64,000 nt of DNA from Agelas oroides (Eukaryota; Porifera; Demospongiae; Agelasida; Agelasidae). The stretch lies in the NCBI GenBank assembly GCA_949130485.1, contig OX422184.1, forward strand, positions 5,870,655 to 5,934,654, read 5' to 3'. Shown piece by piece: positions 32,900-44,950 of the stretch. Position 1 is the first letter of the stretch. Each line of letters opens with the position of its first letter. The notes under the pieces were generated by a model. That model saw only the letters and a list, made by a program, of their open reading frames with translations, was not told the origin of the DNA and searched no databases. The translations under genes and the position numbers were made by a program.

Positions 32900-34560
32900 G
32901 CGCGCGTTTGATCGTGTGCCGAAAATAAATTTGTATGGCCACGTATGGACTTCCGGTACGGTGGCGATTCCACTGTGTATGGGTCCGCAAGAGCTTCACT
33001 GAGTTCCTCAAATACGGGGAAAAAGGCTGCACTTAACAGCTCATAGCTTTCATGCCCCCTCACTGCTGTAAAGGTGTGGTTTCCTTAAAAGAGGAGCGGA
33101 ACCATTTGTAGTGAGCACAGCTAGCAGGAGTTAGTAGAGAGTTGTAGCATGAAATGAAAAAAAAACCCGGCTGTTATATGTATGTTTTTCAGTCACATAA
33201 TGTACAACCACATAAGTTAAAACCTAGGGAGGAGCCTGGGCACACGGTTACATGTATGTACGAACACAATCAGGGAATCTTGAGTAAAATACTCACCATA
33301 TCCAGAAAGGACATTCTTGGCTGTCCCCGGGAAGGAGAAACTGAAGAGAATGAAGCCTGAGGTGTGTGAGAACTTGGCCCCATCTCCACCTATCTTCACC
33401 TGAACCCTTTTCTCTTGGTGGATATCAGGGTTTTTCTGAATCTGTGATGTTGTAAGATAAAACACAACCCGCTAGCGGCAACACAAAATCTACTTCTCTT
33501 GTACAGCTGTGTAGCCTAAGCATTAGTGAGTCACAAGTTACATATCAGTGTCTGCTTGCGCCTAGTATAATTCTGATAATACAAGAAATACCTCACATTG
33601 CAGTGCAGCCACCACAGCTGGCTTGAAATGGTGATAAACGCCATGAAATGGAGCAGGTACCCGTTCAAGCTCGATGTCTTTTCCTGTTTCCTGCTGGGCT
33701 TGCTTGACTTGGTAGCTCCGCGCCAGCTCAGGGTATACCTGTACACACAAGTGAAAATAATAATAAATACATAGCTCAGCACCCAAAAACATTTTTAATC
33801 TTACTTGTGTCAGCTCATGGTTGAACTCGTCACTGACTCCAAACTGCTCCAGCAGATACAAAGTTTGCATCACATTGGAGTGGGAGTTCCTGTCGGTTGG
33901 AGCTGTTGACATGGCTGGCACTACGGAGGGATGGTTGCCTTGCTGAGAGCTCAATGGAATCACCAACTCGTTTCCATCATTGCTCGTTCTTGCAGTGATT
34001 GAGTCCACCTCAAGTCCAAAAGTCTCGGCAAACCACAATGCCTTGGTTGCTGATTGATTGAACTTGGAGAGCTTCCTCCACTTTTGGCGATCAGACACTT
34101 TGTTGATTGGCTTGCCGCTGTTTGCCATCACCTCCCGATTCTCTGCCTCTCTTTCCTGCACCAGATGTTCTATGGCCTGTTGTAGGACTGCCACTTCCTG
34201 CTCCTTTGACCTCATCACCTCCTCAATGTCAGTCACCTGCATCTCAAGTGACTTAATGTCACTCATGAGATCACCACAGCTCTCTAACTCCCCTGCACAG
34301 ATTGCAGTTGTATAATGCCCTCTCCTGATTTTGCTCCGATTCTCTCCTGAAGTAGCAGAGTACTTTGACTGGAGAGAACCGCCACGCTTGGCCAAGTTGT
34401 CTTCTACCCTCCTGCTAACCTGAAGAGCTTGTTGGCAAACACTCTTATTCAGGCAAGCAGTGTATGGCACTCCAGCCCTCTCTAACTTAAAACAACTTAC
34501 CTTCGACTTACCTGCTTGTCTCTTCCGCTGAGACAGACGAAACAAGGCCGCTGGGCTCAT
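32900..34560 (-). pseudogene. Multi-exon gene of unrecognised function, 3' end lost
   Basis: Minus-strand exons are 33805-34560 (ATG at 34558-34560), 33592-33738, 33297-33441, and one starting at 33065. Intron borders are GT..AG and phases agree. Exon 1 begins MSPAALFRLSQRKRQAGKSK, has a predicted coiled coil (ESCGDLMSDIKSLEMQVTDI onward) and ends LYLLEQFGVSDEFNHELTQ. Exon 3 has VQVKIGGDGAKFSHTSGFIL. The fourth exon starts AVRGHESYELLSAAFFPVFE, then loses similarity to the pattern I remember and runs into the piggyBac remnant. I recall related uncharacterised proteins from sponge and cnidarian predictions. The 3' half is absent, so I treat it as truncated. Confidence 0.6.
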
Positions 34561-34679
34561 AGCCAGTTGTAGTACAGGCGTGAACACGACACTTCAGGGA
34601 CATCTAAGCAAGACGGCTATGCGTTACGTCATCATGATTCATTGGCCTTATAGTGCACTTTTTGTCAAAGTTTGTGGCT

Positions 34680-36006
34680 TCACTGAAAAATCAGGGAAGG
34701 GTTATCTGCCTTTTTGACGAGTGAAGCCGCTGCTAAGACAAACGGACCGTAGAAAAAATAATAAACAGATACCCAGTGGTTGCTTCTGCTGAGTTTCAAA
34801 ATGATTGCCTCTCGGATCTGGTAGTATTCCAGCAACTTGGCCGTACTGTTGTGGATGTTCTTGAATTCCAGGTGCTCTCTCACATAGTCCTTCCTGAGCA
34901 GAAGAGTTAGAAGGAGGGGTCTGTCATGAAATGCAGAGGTGTCCAGGACTTTAGCCATTGGTGTGTAAGCCTGGGCATATGTGTACCTTGTGACAGCACG
35001 ATCTCCCCTGGGGATGGCTTGGTAGAGGTGTGTGCCTGTCGGGAATATCGATGTAATGTTCAACACTTCATGTAATCATACCTCTAAGGTATGTTGCAGT
35101 GCTGTCAGTGTTCCAGAAAAGTGAGTATCTCTGATCATTGTGGCAGAAGTTGAGTGCAATGTGGATACTTGGACCAAGAAGCAGTGCTGTATTTGCTACC
35201 ACCATGTCCAAGTTCAGTGATTGTAAAGAAATGGGACTATGGATGGTTTTCATTTGTCCGTACTTAAAGTACAGGAAGTAGTATCTGTATGTTATGTGGC
35301 GGTCATGTGCCACAAACTGAGATTCAATGTTGTTGGAAATAGCTGTGATATCTGCTTCGTAAATGCAGAAGTGGAAGGGTATTGGAATGTCTGGCAGTTG
35401 TAACCAAGTTGTTGGATCTAGTCCGGGATAGGAGTGACAAACCTTCGATTGTTGGAATAAGAATGTTTTTGTAGAACTCAGAAGCGAAGAGTGTATCACT
35501 GGACTTGATTTGTTCTGCTTCTTCAGGTGTGGCATTATTGTCGTTTAGCACACCTACGATGTTGAGACTTGCCCCTGGTAACTCCATGAATTTGAATCCA
35601 GGGTTGAAGTTAGCAAGTGGACGTAGTGTTGGGTGGTAAGTGGTGTTAAAGAAGTCACATTTAGAGAGGTATGATCGGTGATTGGTGACTTTGTGAGTGG
35701 TATAAATTCTCTCCTCTCCAAATGTGCATGTCTTGAAAGCACCTAAATTAGTGAAAACTTGATAATATAAGCTTCCTCAAAACACATTAATTACCTGGAT
35801 AGGAGGCAAATTCCATCGACATCTGTTGTTTATGACACATCATCTGTTCCAGTGACGTTAGGGTCATTGAAAATGGAGAATTCCTCTTCCATCAGTAAAG
35901 GGTGGGGGGACGATGCCAGGTCGTGTAGTGATATTTGGTTTGCCATTCTGAGGTGGTATGTTGGAGTAAAATTGATCTTTAAACTTGCAATGAAAAGTCA
36001 AATATC
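34680..36006 (-). pseudogene. Four-exon gene of unknown function with very short introns
   Basis: Minus-strand exons are 35795-36006, 35082-35742 and 34680-35035, with introns of 52 nt (35743-35794) and 46 nt (35036-35081) that keep phase. More exons may lie upstream. Readable stretches include CTFGEERIYTTHKVTNHRSY, RYYFLYFKYGQMKTIHSPIS, SLNLDMVVANTALLLGPSIH, HNDQRYSLFWNTDSTATYLR and DRAVTRYTYAQAYTPMAKVL. Two frame breaks occur, near 35880 and near 35440. The end is hydrophobic (VSVYYFFYGPFVLAAASLV), a possible membrane segment. I recognise no domain. It sits 28 bp from the duplicated 2.3 kb segment. Confidence 0.5.
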
Positions 36007-36034
36007 CTAGAACAAATAGAAATGAAATTCTTTA

Positions 36035-36455
36035 TATATATGGTAACTAAGATTAGCACCCCGTATCTAAGTATTCTGCTTTGATTTATAATTTATAGCG
36101 GGAGTATTCAGAGGTCAATCATTCTTAAAAATGCAAATTCAAAATAAAATCAGATATATTTTCTATATATACTGTAACTAAGGTTTCAACTCCGTATTCA
36201 AGGTTTTTGTTGCAAGTTGTATTTTATAAAGAGAATATTTTAATTCAAATAACCCTAATACGTGTAAAAATAAAATAAAATAGGCAATAATGTTTTATAT
36301 ATAGGGTAACTAAGGTTAGCACCTTGCATTCATGTCTTTTACTTGAAATTATAATTAAATCCTTTTAATTAAAATATGGGAAATGGAAATAAAATCAGAT
36401 ATATTCCCCATATATATTGTAACTAAGGTTCCGACCCCGTATCCAAGATTTTTTA
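36035..36455. repeat. Tandem units of about 100-130 bp, four copies
   Basis: Each unit begins with GTAACTAAGRTT followed by a variant of CCCCGTATCCAAG and an AT-rich stretch ending in TATATA. Copies start near 36042, 36175, 36305 and 36418. The same array is at 52389-52790. Confidence 0.7.
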
Positions 36456-38340
36456 TTTTTAACGAACTTTTACTTCCACAGAGAAGTCAAAATGGCTGCC
36501 ACACAACTGAAAGTGTACATGAGCAATGCTCTTCGATCTCTGTCTCTTCACACAATGTGGCATTGTGTGGGTTGCTTTGTTACAGCAAATTTCTGCACCT
36601 TTGCAACAGTGCACAACTCTACTGAACCGCAATTAAGTAAACTTACTGCGTAGAGTATGGCTTCACTATATTGCATGTTTGAATCAAAGAACACGCGGGT
36701 GTATTCCATGATTGTTTTTGATCTCCGTGGTGGCCTAGTGTTGACCATGAATATGGCATCCACATGGCCACCTGTGGAACCCATGGTGGAAATTTAATGA
36801 AGACACCAGATTGATAGCAACTCTCTAGTTTGTCACTCCAGTTGCTTTTGCTTGCTTTGTGGGGATTACCATTCTAATCTGCAAGGGCGCAGGGCAGAAC
36901 AGAATACTGCTCCTCAGAAGAATCATAAGTCAACTTGGTATGGCTAATCGTCTTCTCAAGCACTGTATTACTTGCCTGGCTTCTTTCTCTTTTTTGTTTA
37001 CTTCTCTTACGACTTGACCTGCCTAACTGGGGCATGTGCGAAGCTGGGTTGTTGTAGTATGTGATATGTCTTTCTGGAGACAATTGTCTGATTACGTTCT
37101 TGTAGCTTTGATGCAGTAGTTGAAAAAAAAGGTGGTTTTCTGAAAGTAAGTTTTTGTAGGAGCACTACAGGCGGCTTCAAGATCTTTATTTATGCACATT
37201 TCATGTGCTTCGTCGAAGGCTACTGAATGCCACCTTTCACCACCCAAACTCACAGTAAACCCACAGTAAACCCACCTGATTCAAAAGAGGTTAAAATTTG
37301 TTAGGGGTATTGCTGAAGGTCAGCAAGATGGTTTGAAGCTATTCTTTCACGTGTATGTCTATCAAAGGCTGCTCTAAACTATAATTTCCAATTACTGCCC
37401 CTGTTTGCTAAGTACAAGCCGATATAGCTGGAGCAATCACTGAATGCAAATTGTACTCACAGGTGTCATCTGCTTGAGCTATTTGCTGAATATATAATTG
37501 GGATGTGTTTCAGCGTCTTCCAACTGTGCTTCAATCCGCTTCATGACTAATGATTTTCACAGATTCCTGAAGATAAGTTACGCTTTCAAGTAAATTTTGG
37601 TCACTGTTGTGCATGAAGTAGGCTTGTAACATTTGTCGATAGAGAGCCTCCCAAACTTGCAATGGAAAGCAGTGGGTTCTCTTGAAGTGGGTGCAAGATT
37701 CAAGAGATTTGAGAGTTGCTCCTTGATACCCACATGATTTAGCTAGCTCACTTAGACCGGCACTGTAGTTTGTTCAAGATTTGTAGCAGCTGACATGACC
37801 CCCCCCCCCCATACCTCTACCTACATCAGCTAGAAGATTGTGCTTGGGAGTTGGCTGCTTTGAGAGTTTTGTCTTCCTGTTTTCTCCCGGTGCCAGTGTC
37901 CTGCATATTCACTGCATCTTTAAATGCATCCAAATACATGAATGACATTGACAACCTATAGTATGTAGTCTCCATGTTCAAGACAGCACTACTTATATTA
38001 AATACAGTTTAGTCACTCGGCCAGGTGGAGAGCTGTCACCACAACAAAGTGGAGCAACATTGCTTTTTTGCACTACTTCAACTCAAGAAGGGTGTATGGT
38101 TTTATGCCATGGCATTCGTGGTACCAGAAAATTTCACTATTTGGTTGAGCATTTACCTTTCCCTTTTTCACCACATGGTCTTCATTCTAATCAAGTGGTT
38201 TGGGAATTTCCCACTGTTGATACAGTACATCATTAACACCTCTCTCTTGATATACTTTATGTAAGAAGCAGTCAACTGCAAAAAATGAGACTACAGTTTG
38301 AGTCACCAAATCTGAATCTTCTGTGGTAAGGTGGCTGTAA
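36035..38340. repeat. 2.3 kb duplicated segment, copy A
   Basis: This segment recurs in the same orientation at 52383-54650 with only scattered substitutions and a few small indels. It starts with four degenerate AT-rich tandem units (36035-36455). On the minus strand it has exon-like pieces: 36647-36771 (VNTRPPRRSKTIMEYTRVFF, followed by a GTAAGT donor), about 37560-37740 (HFKRTHCFPLQVWEALYRQM) and about 37850-37975 (YYRLSMSFMYLDAFKDAV). These suggest a decayed multi-exon gene carried in a mobile or duplicated unit. I do not recognise the protein. Confidence 0.85.
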
Positions 38341-38857
38341 ACTTAATAAGAGTAGCAGGGATGTTATAGTTTCTTAAGTAGCTACAACTACTTTGTTGCT
38401 AAGACAGCAGCTATCAAGTCAACAACTTGCTCATTTATGTATCATCACAAAAGAAACGACAGTGAGCTTTTCTAGCAAGCAGGGCTAAACAGTGACTATA
38501 CAAGCAAAACGAAAAGTGAATGGAGCAGGCAACTAGCTCAACTCTGGAAAGACGGGTTAACACATATGAAAGTGGAAATGATGGAAATGGAGAAGAAAGT
38601 GTACTGTAGGCACTCAATGTGTCCTTTTTAAATGCTGCATCAAAATACAAAATCTCAAACTGACAATTTCCAATATTTTTATGTCACACTGTGGACACAC
38701 GTTTCTATTGTTGTGTCATACATGTGTCATCACCATTGATATACATGCAGATGCATATTTGCGAGACCTCAGTGATGCTCAGAATATAGCAAAACCAACT
38801 AAACGTTTTGCCAGTTGCATGCAGGCTTTGCAGCGAAGCATCCTTTGCCACATTCTC

Positions 38858-39213
38858 CATGTACCGTTCCTTACAATACATCATTGCTACTTCACGTACT
38901 GTTGTTGTTCTTAAGCCATGAACGTCGCAGCTACTGTTAACGTGCAAGGCAAAGGTGTTTGTCACTTTTAACACAGCCCCCCCCTCCCCCCCCAAAAAAA
39001 GAAGGGAAAAATCCCATTCCCTGGCCCTAGCCCTAACCCTAACCCTAACTGTAACATTAAGCCCTAACGGTTCAGCTGTGAGGCACTGCTGATGACTGTG
39101 GTGCACTGCACTGCCTTTAGCGCACCAACCAACATTACAATATAATATCACACGACGTAAAGGACGTAAATTACATGACGTAAAGATGATGTATTGTAAG
39201 GAACGGTACATGA
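38858..39213. repeat. Inverted repeat pair
   Basis: CCATGTACCGTTCCTTACAA followed by TACATCAT at 38858-38885 is inverted at about 39187-39213. A stretch with CCCTAA repeats (about 39030-39048) lies between. No ORF is credible. Outside this, 38341-39790 shows no recognised gene. Confidence 0.55.
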
Positions 39214-39790
39214 AGAATAACCCCATCAGCAGCTCGGTGAAATAATTTTTTACTGTTGTCATGCCTTGGTGATGCAAACTGCTAATAGAAGAAGCTTATC
39301 AACTCACCAGATACAAGTCACAATGCACCTAAAGTGATTGTGCATCCTATTTCTAATCTTGGGCCATAGTTTAGGACAAATATATTTCGATTGTTGTGTC
39401 ATAACACAAAAATAATAATATTATTACTTGAGCGACACATAATTAGAGTGCCTATGGTAACCTCTTTTGATGATGATGGCATCAATAAGATAAGACGAAT
39501 ACACCTAATACGATATAATCAGAAATTCAATACTTGCAAGATTGTTAATTTAGACTGCATTCAATTAGTAGCTATACAAGTGTACATATCCGCTTCACTT
39601 GCAGTCTTATACCAAGACAAGGAGTTTTCCATCTAGGTTTTTCCTAGCCTAATATCCAGGCTTCTCCCCAGCTTTCGGCACGTACAGCATAATGCATGCA
39701 ATTGCCTAATGTAGAAAGTAAGTTGGGCAAAAGTTTAATTTGCCAAAAAAGCAGTCAGAATGAGCTGATTGACAGCAATATAAATAAGTC

Positions 39791-39930
39791 AAACAACAAA
39801 GTTGAACCACTGGTTGGATGCCAACACAGCAATACAAATGTGAGCAACAAAGTTGAACCACTGGTTGGATGCCAACACAGCAATACAAAGAAACAAATGT
39901 GAGCAACAAAGTTGAACTACTGGTTGGATA
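39791..39930. repeat. Three-unit tandem repeat, about 51-59 bp
   Basis: Units share CAACAAAGTTGAACCACTGG then TTGGATGCCAACACAGCAAT. A partial unit (CCAACACAGCAATACATAGA) recurs at about 40299-40318. Confidence 0.8.
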
Positions 39931-40329
39931 AGCTTCTTAGCTTTGTGCGGTAAGCGCGACCTGGCTACTTTGTCTCATAAATACGACAGCTGCACTTAGT
40001 GCATGCCCGTGTGCGTCGCAAATATGCGGATTGGAGGGATGCATAGTGCTTTGCTGATCTGGAAACAACCCTACACTTATTTAGCTGGACATCAATCCCC
40101 CCAACTGCTTGCAGTATAGAAGAGCAAGAAGAAAGAGCCTGGTATTTTAGCTCATGACACAATTAGCAAGTGGAGAACGTTTTCGTAATGTAAAGGATAG
40201 CATTTCATATGTTATTCAACAAACTATAGTCATGTTCAATCCTTGGTGCATGTGTATGACAGTTGCCCCTCACTAGCTAGATGCATGTGGTATGTTGCCT
40301 GCCAACACAGCAATACATAGAGGAAACAA

Positions 40330-41027
40330 CTACGAAGGTGGGAAATAAGAGTAGTCTTTTCCCACTCTTCGTCTGATATCATGCCTTCTGCTTTCCCTTT
40401 GTGCAAATATGCAATCTCCAGCACCACAAAAGTCAATATGAAGTTTGCCATTTGGCTCGAGGTAACACTGACAAGCAGGACAATTGGGCCATTTCTTAGC
40501 CAGGAACTGCATTCTACAGAGGTGGTGTGAATCAGCCCCACAACACAGAAACCTGGTCTCGTTGATTAATATGTATGCATCTCGAGTATCTCCTCCCCAG
40601 CATTCAAGTGGGTGATTGCAGACTATGCAGGGAAGTGGGAGAAGTCTTGTGGAGCACAAACCCTTTTGTCATCCCAGCACCTTGCATGCACTGTTTGTTT
40701 GCAGCACGGCATGTTGTACAATTCAGCTCTTTGTGGTGGTATTTCTCTGAGTGCCTGGGAACAAACACCACATGTGCCAATGTGAACTTCATTTGATAGG
40801 TGTTCAGACAACCTATATGCTGTCCGTAATCGATATCGGACATCCCTGACGCTGTTAGAATTGTCCAACAGTTGAACGAGAATCAAGGTTTCTCGAACAA
40901 CTGCTTCCAAAAAGCTATCGATGCCAAGCATGTCAGCCAGTCTAATGAGACTAAATGTTCTTCTCCACTCACGTAGGAGTCGATAGCGGTCCTTCTTGGC
41001 TTTAAGGAAGAACAGTAATTCCGTCAA
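40330..41027 (-). pseudogene. RING-like zinc-finger protein with a frame break
   Basis: Two overlapping minus-strand frames form one protein. The first (40623-41027) is helical and Arg-rich, then has TCGVC and MPCCKQTVHARCW, a C-x2-C..C-C..H-x2-C pattern of a RING-type finger. The second (40330-40659) continues with LPCIVCNHPLECW, LCCGADSHHLC and WPNCPACQC, a second set of zinc ligands. The shift falls in the AAAAGGG run near 40660-40672. The first frame is open upstream of its TTG start to about 41060, next to an AG, so earlier exons are likely. RING domains usually act in ubiquitin transfer; the role here is unknown. Confidence 0.5.
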
Positions 41028-41274
41028 TAACGTCAGATCGTTGTTCCACTCCTTATAAGGCTTAGTTTATAAGACTTTTGGGACACAGGTGAAGGAAGCC
41101 ACCATGAAGACGTTAGAGCATTCAAGTAAGGTAGGTATCTCTGCTAGTTCACTTCTTGGGATCATCAAGAATCCACTGTTTTTACAACCTTCCAGGCTCA
41201 GTTCCACCTGTGCGTAATTTTCTGTTGAGTCTCTGACTCACATAACAGCAATGGAATGCATGGAACCAGCTTAA

Positions 41275-41654
41275 TAGCCCTTTACCCCCGATAGCGCCCG
41301 TATGTGCCCAGAATTTTGACAACCTTTAAACCCGATAGCACCTGTATGTGCCAGAGTTAGCTTCTGGCTATTTATCGCCACAGCTGCGCGTTTTTGAGTT
41401 AGTACATAGTTATTATAAGCCACAGGAAGTCAATTGAAGCATAATTAACCGGGGTGTCCCATAGAGACTTTCCCCGGAAATTGTGTTCGAAGTTTGGCTG
41501 CCGACCGTGTTGAACCTAGCATTGTCACAGAACAGCTTGTATCCTACGGGCAACTGGTTCTGCAGAATTGTTTCTAACTAATCATCTACTGAGGTAGTTT
41601 ACAAAATATAACGCTATGAATCATCACGATACAAAATCACCATTTTTTCACAGT
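41275..41654 (-). mobile_element. TTAA-family 1 element, partial and inverted
   Basis: Read on the minus strand this matches the element at 46970-47519, including TTGTATC..TGATGATTCATAGCGT, GGTTCTACAGAATTG-like sequence and the CGATAGCGCC end. The roughly 70 bp terminal part with GCGCATGCGC is missing. TTAA is present at 41271-41274. Confidence 0.65.
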
Positions 41655-42109
41655 ATGTAAGAATCAGCTTGTCTGTCGAATTCTCTATCTTCTTGGCGTT
41701 GAATGCTGTATAAGCTGTACAAAACGCCCAAAAAAAATCAAAATATCACTATTACATGCGTGGTAAAGCAGCCTGAATACTTACTAGACAAAAATTGCAG
41801 CAAACAAACATCTAGCCACAAGTCGATGAAATTCTCGTGGTCGTGAAGCACAACGCACTCCACTGCGCATGCTCGAAGATGATGTATGGCTGCACATGTG
41901 CAATATCATATGCTGCAAAATACGAATCCCAAGACCGTCACACTTAACCATATGGCACGCAATCTGTAATAAGGTAGGGCCGGAATAAGGCTTATTTAGG
42001 ACCAGAATAAAAACTTAGATAAAAAAATAATAAAAGCTAAGTGGTTTGTGGTAAGGAAGCTCATTCAAGAGTATGACCCTGTCATCTCACACCATCAGAT
42101 GGCGGATCT

Positions 42110-42480
42110 TCCCCTGAAATGGCAGGCAGACTGGCTTCCGGAGCCTTTACCCACCTCTGCTGGTGCATACGGGCACACCACCGAGATGTGTGTGTCAGAT
42201 AAGCAAAAAGGTATTGTATGATAGTTTGGGCTCTGCCAGTGAAGGCCTCATTGTCGAGTACCGTATCAACAAACCCCTAGTCCAGGGGGCCCCGGTTGGC
42301 CACCTTCCTGCGGAAGGCCATGTCATAAGATACCCAAGCCGAGCTGCAGAAATTGCAGCTTACCTGGGTAATGGTCCTGAGATATCCAAGCAGTTGAGGA
42401 AGGGGCTTTGTCTGGGTGTGTTGCACTGCCAGGATTGCCGCCATCGTGGCATAGCACTTAGTCCAGATGTAAAAATGCCC
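42110..42480 (-). pseudogene. Second DIRS ORF1 (gag-like) fragment
   Basis: The minus strand encodes CYATMAAILAV, then QLLGYLRTITQ and SSAWVSYDMAFRRKVAN. This aligns with CFATLAAVLSV, FMAYMHTIVCA and GPAWATYGMAFRRQAAN of the 15888-16319 frame. A TAG follows PLD where the first copy has Trp. No RT or recombinase is attached, so this is an isolated fragment. Confidence 0.7.
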
Positions 42481-42499
42481 CTCCTTGGATGTTTACTCT

Positions 42500-44950
42500 G
42501 ACCCACCACAGGCTGTCAGCTGAGATATGCAGGCGTATGCACCAACACGACGACAGCTAATGAAAATGCGGGACACTGGCGTGTGCACGCCGGACCATCA
42601 GGCTTTGCTATCACTTTCTGGTAGGTATTAACCCAGACTACACCCCCGCTCAGTGACACCTGGATTTGATGCAGCAGCGAGTAGAGGTAGCGCCTCATTG
42701 TTCCCACAGTGCATAGTTAGTGGCTGGCATCTTTCAGGTGGACTAACTCTCAAAGGTTGGTGCAGCATTTTATGGAAGTTTCTAGAAAACTGAGCATGCA
42801 CAAACTGTGTGTGCCAGGCCCCTTTCTTCCTACTGCCCACTCACACTGCCTGGGAATGATGCTAACAATAACCACACATCTGCTGTGTTTCCACAATGTG
42901 TACAAGTCAGGAATGGTTGGCATAGAGGAACACACCAACAAGCACTTCACCCTCGCTCTTGGCTGACCTATTATTAAGTTGGCCTCACCCCTAGGGCCCC
43001 TCCAGGGGCCTGGGGATGAGGCTATTACAAAGTGCAGGTGGATATTCAATCTTGACGAAATTTAGGTCCAAGCAAGGAAGCATATACTATGCATGCATGC
43101 CAATGGGCTGCTAGTGTAGGGGGAATTGCTCAGGCTCACCACCGAGTCTTGCGCCCAGCTCATGTGAGAGGGTTGGGTGGGTCTGGACACACAACTTCTC
43201 TAGGGTAAGCCCCTTTCTCACAAATGTACCATTATGTTAGCCTCATTCCCAGGCCCCACCTGAAACATCAGGAAAAGGGTGGAAAATTTCTTACACACAC
43301 ACACCGAGTCAGCAGTCTGTTTGGGGTAGACAAATCATGTTCATCCATTACTAAATCCTTGACCATGTGAAAGTAGTTAAGACCATTTGAAAATGGAAAT
43401 GAGTCTACCCAATAGTTCATAACAGTAAGTGTGCAGCTCCCATGTGGTTTCTATACCCCCACCATCTGGATGGGCAATCTGCAGTGATAGCAGGTACTTA
43501 GATTCATCTTTATACCTGCCACAATGGTCAGAATTTAAGACTGATCTGTCAGTGAACCATGAAATCAATTTGATGAGGCCTTACTTCCGTTATGTCTGAC
43601 CACCCTCAACATCCTCCTTTTGTGTTGTGTCGAGTCTTCATTTTCCTCCAACACAGCAAGTAGCAGCCTATTGATAGCGGACCCCACCATCTTCCCCTCA
43701 ACCTACCCTCCCACGTCTCTTCTCTCTAACCATTCCTAAAAAAACAGCAGGAACAAGTCACTAAAAAGGTTTCTAATGAAAACAAGCGCCTGTAGGGATG
43801 GAACCCTCAAACACCAACCAAACTAGATGGGAATGACACTACAATCATCCCTACTACACCTTGTGCCATTTTACGAACTATGCACACCACAAAACCCTCC
43901 CTGTACTTGCCCTCTCCACATGCACCCACTAAATGAACACTGTATAAAAAAAAAAAGAGAAAAACGCAGTTTCAGGTATACTGATCCAGTCAACTCAAAA
44001 AAAAAAAAGAGAAAAGAGAAAAACGCAGTTTCAGGTATACAGGTCAACTTGTAAAAGGGCCAGCTTGTATGTGGACGACTGTTATACCTGGTTCAAGACT
44101 AAGGTGCCACACGAGCAGCCACTTGTTTGGCACTCGGTGTGCCACTCGGACATGGATTGGATCGTCCTCATGAATATTGAGTGTTTTCTCTGTAACATGT
44201 TATGGTACACACCATGGAGGCGACTACCGTCAATCCTTTTAACGAGTGACGAACTGTCTGCACTGCTGCAGGCAACAGCATCTAGCCAGTTCTGGAGGTT
44301 CCTAAGACTTTCTCCTGCGTTGTGACCTGGCATGAGATAAGATGTACAGAGAAAGCAGGTAAGCATCTAGCCTTGTTCCCAGACCTTCCCGTCCAGTTTT
44401 GATTGCTTGTAGGATGCAAAAAAGGAGGGAAAAGACCTGGGTTTCTTACGTGATCCATGGCATAGGCGTCATGTCATCGTGCAAACAGTGTGGCGCATGC
44501 GTGGCTCCCCCAGGTGACGTCACTCACGTGAGAAAATGTACCAGGCCCTCTCCACAGTTTACATTGGAATCACTCATTACAGTAAAGAGTTAATAAAGTA
44601 ACAAATAGGCTTTTAAGCTTACCTTGCTGCAAAACTGGTACGTGGGGGGGCTATATCTATTGGAAGAACGATATTAGCCACGCTTCCTAGAGCTAGTGCT
44701 GCATGAATGGCATCAGGGTCAGCAAATATGATGACGACCCCTGGATCACCCTCATCAGTCTCCGTCTTTGTCTCCTCAGTCTCCTCCACCTGTCATCTCC
44801 TTCAACTGCAATAAACAACATCATGGTAATTTATCAGATGACACAGCGTAATTTCCGGAATAGAAAGTCTCTGGAAGGCATTATGCGGGAATGAACAATG
44901 GAAAATGGGAGAATAATGCCACGTTGCATGGCATTTCTAAATAACGCCCA
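42500..44950. other. No recognised gene; short TAGCCT-type palindromes
   Basis: Palindromic remnants of the TAGCCTCG-ended family occur near 42975-43025 (CCTCACCCCTAGG facing CCTGGGGATGAGG), 43237 and 44371. A duplicated tract with AAAAACGCAGTTTCAGGTAT occurs at about 43961-43980 and 44022-44041. Reading frames on both strands at 44065-44366 have no recognisable motif. Confidence 0.45.

Noticed and set aside
32791-33063. Single 90-codon protein
   Set aside because: It is a fourth exon of the 33-34.6 kb gene read through into unrelated sequence.
39020-39070. Telomere-proximal location from CCCTAA repeats
   Set aside because: Only about three units at each of two sites (also near 61850), embedded in repeats; too short to indicate a telomere.
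42163-42501. 112-codon plus-strand frame
   Set aside because: The minus strand of the same region matches the DIRS gag-like protein; the plus frame is a shadow.
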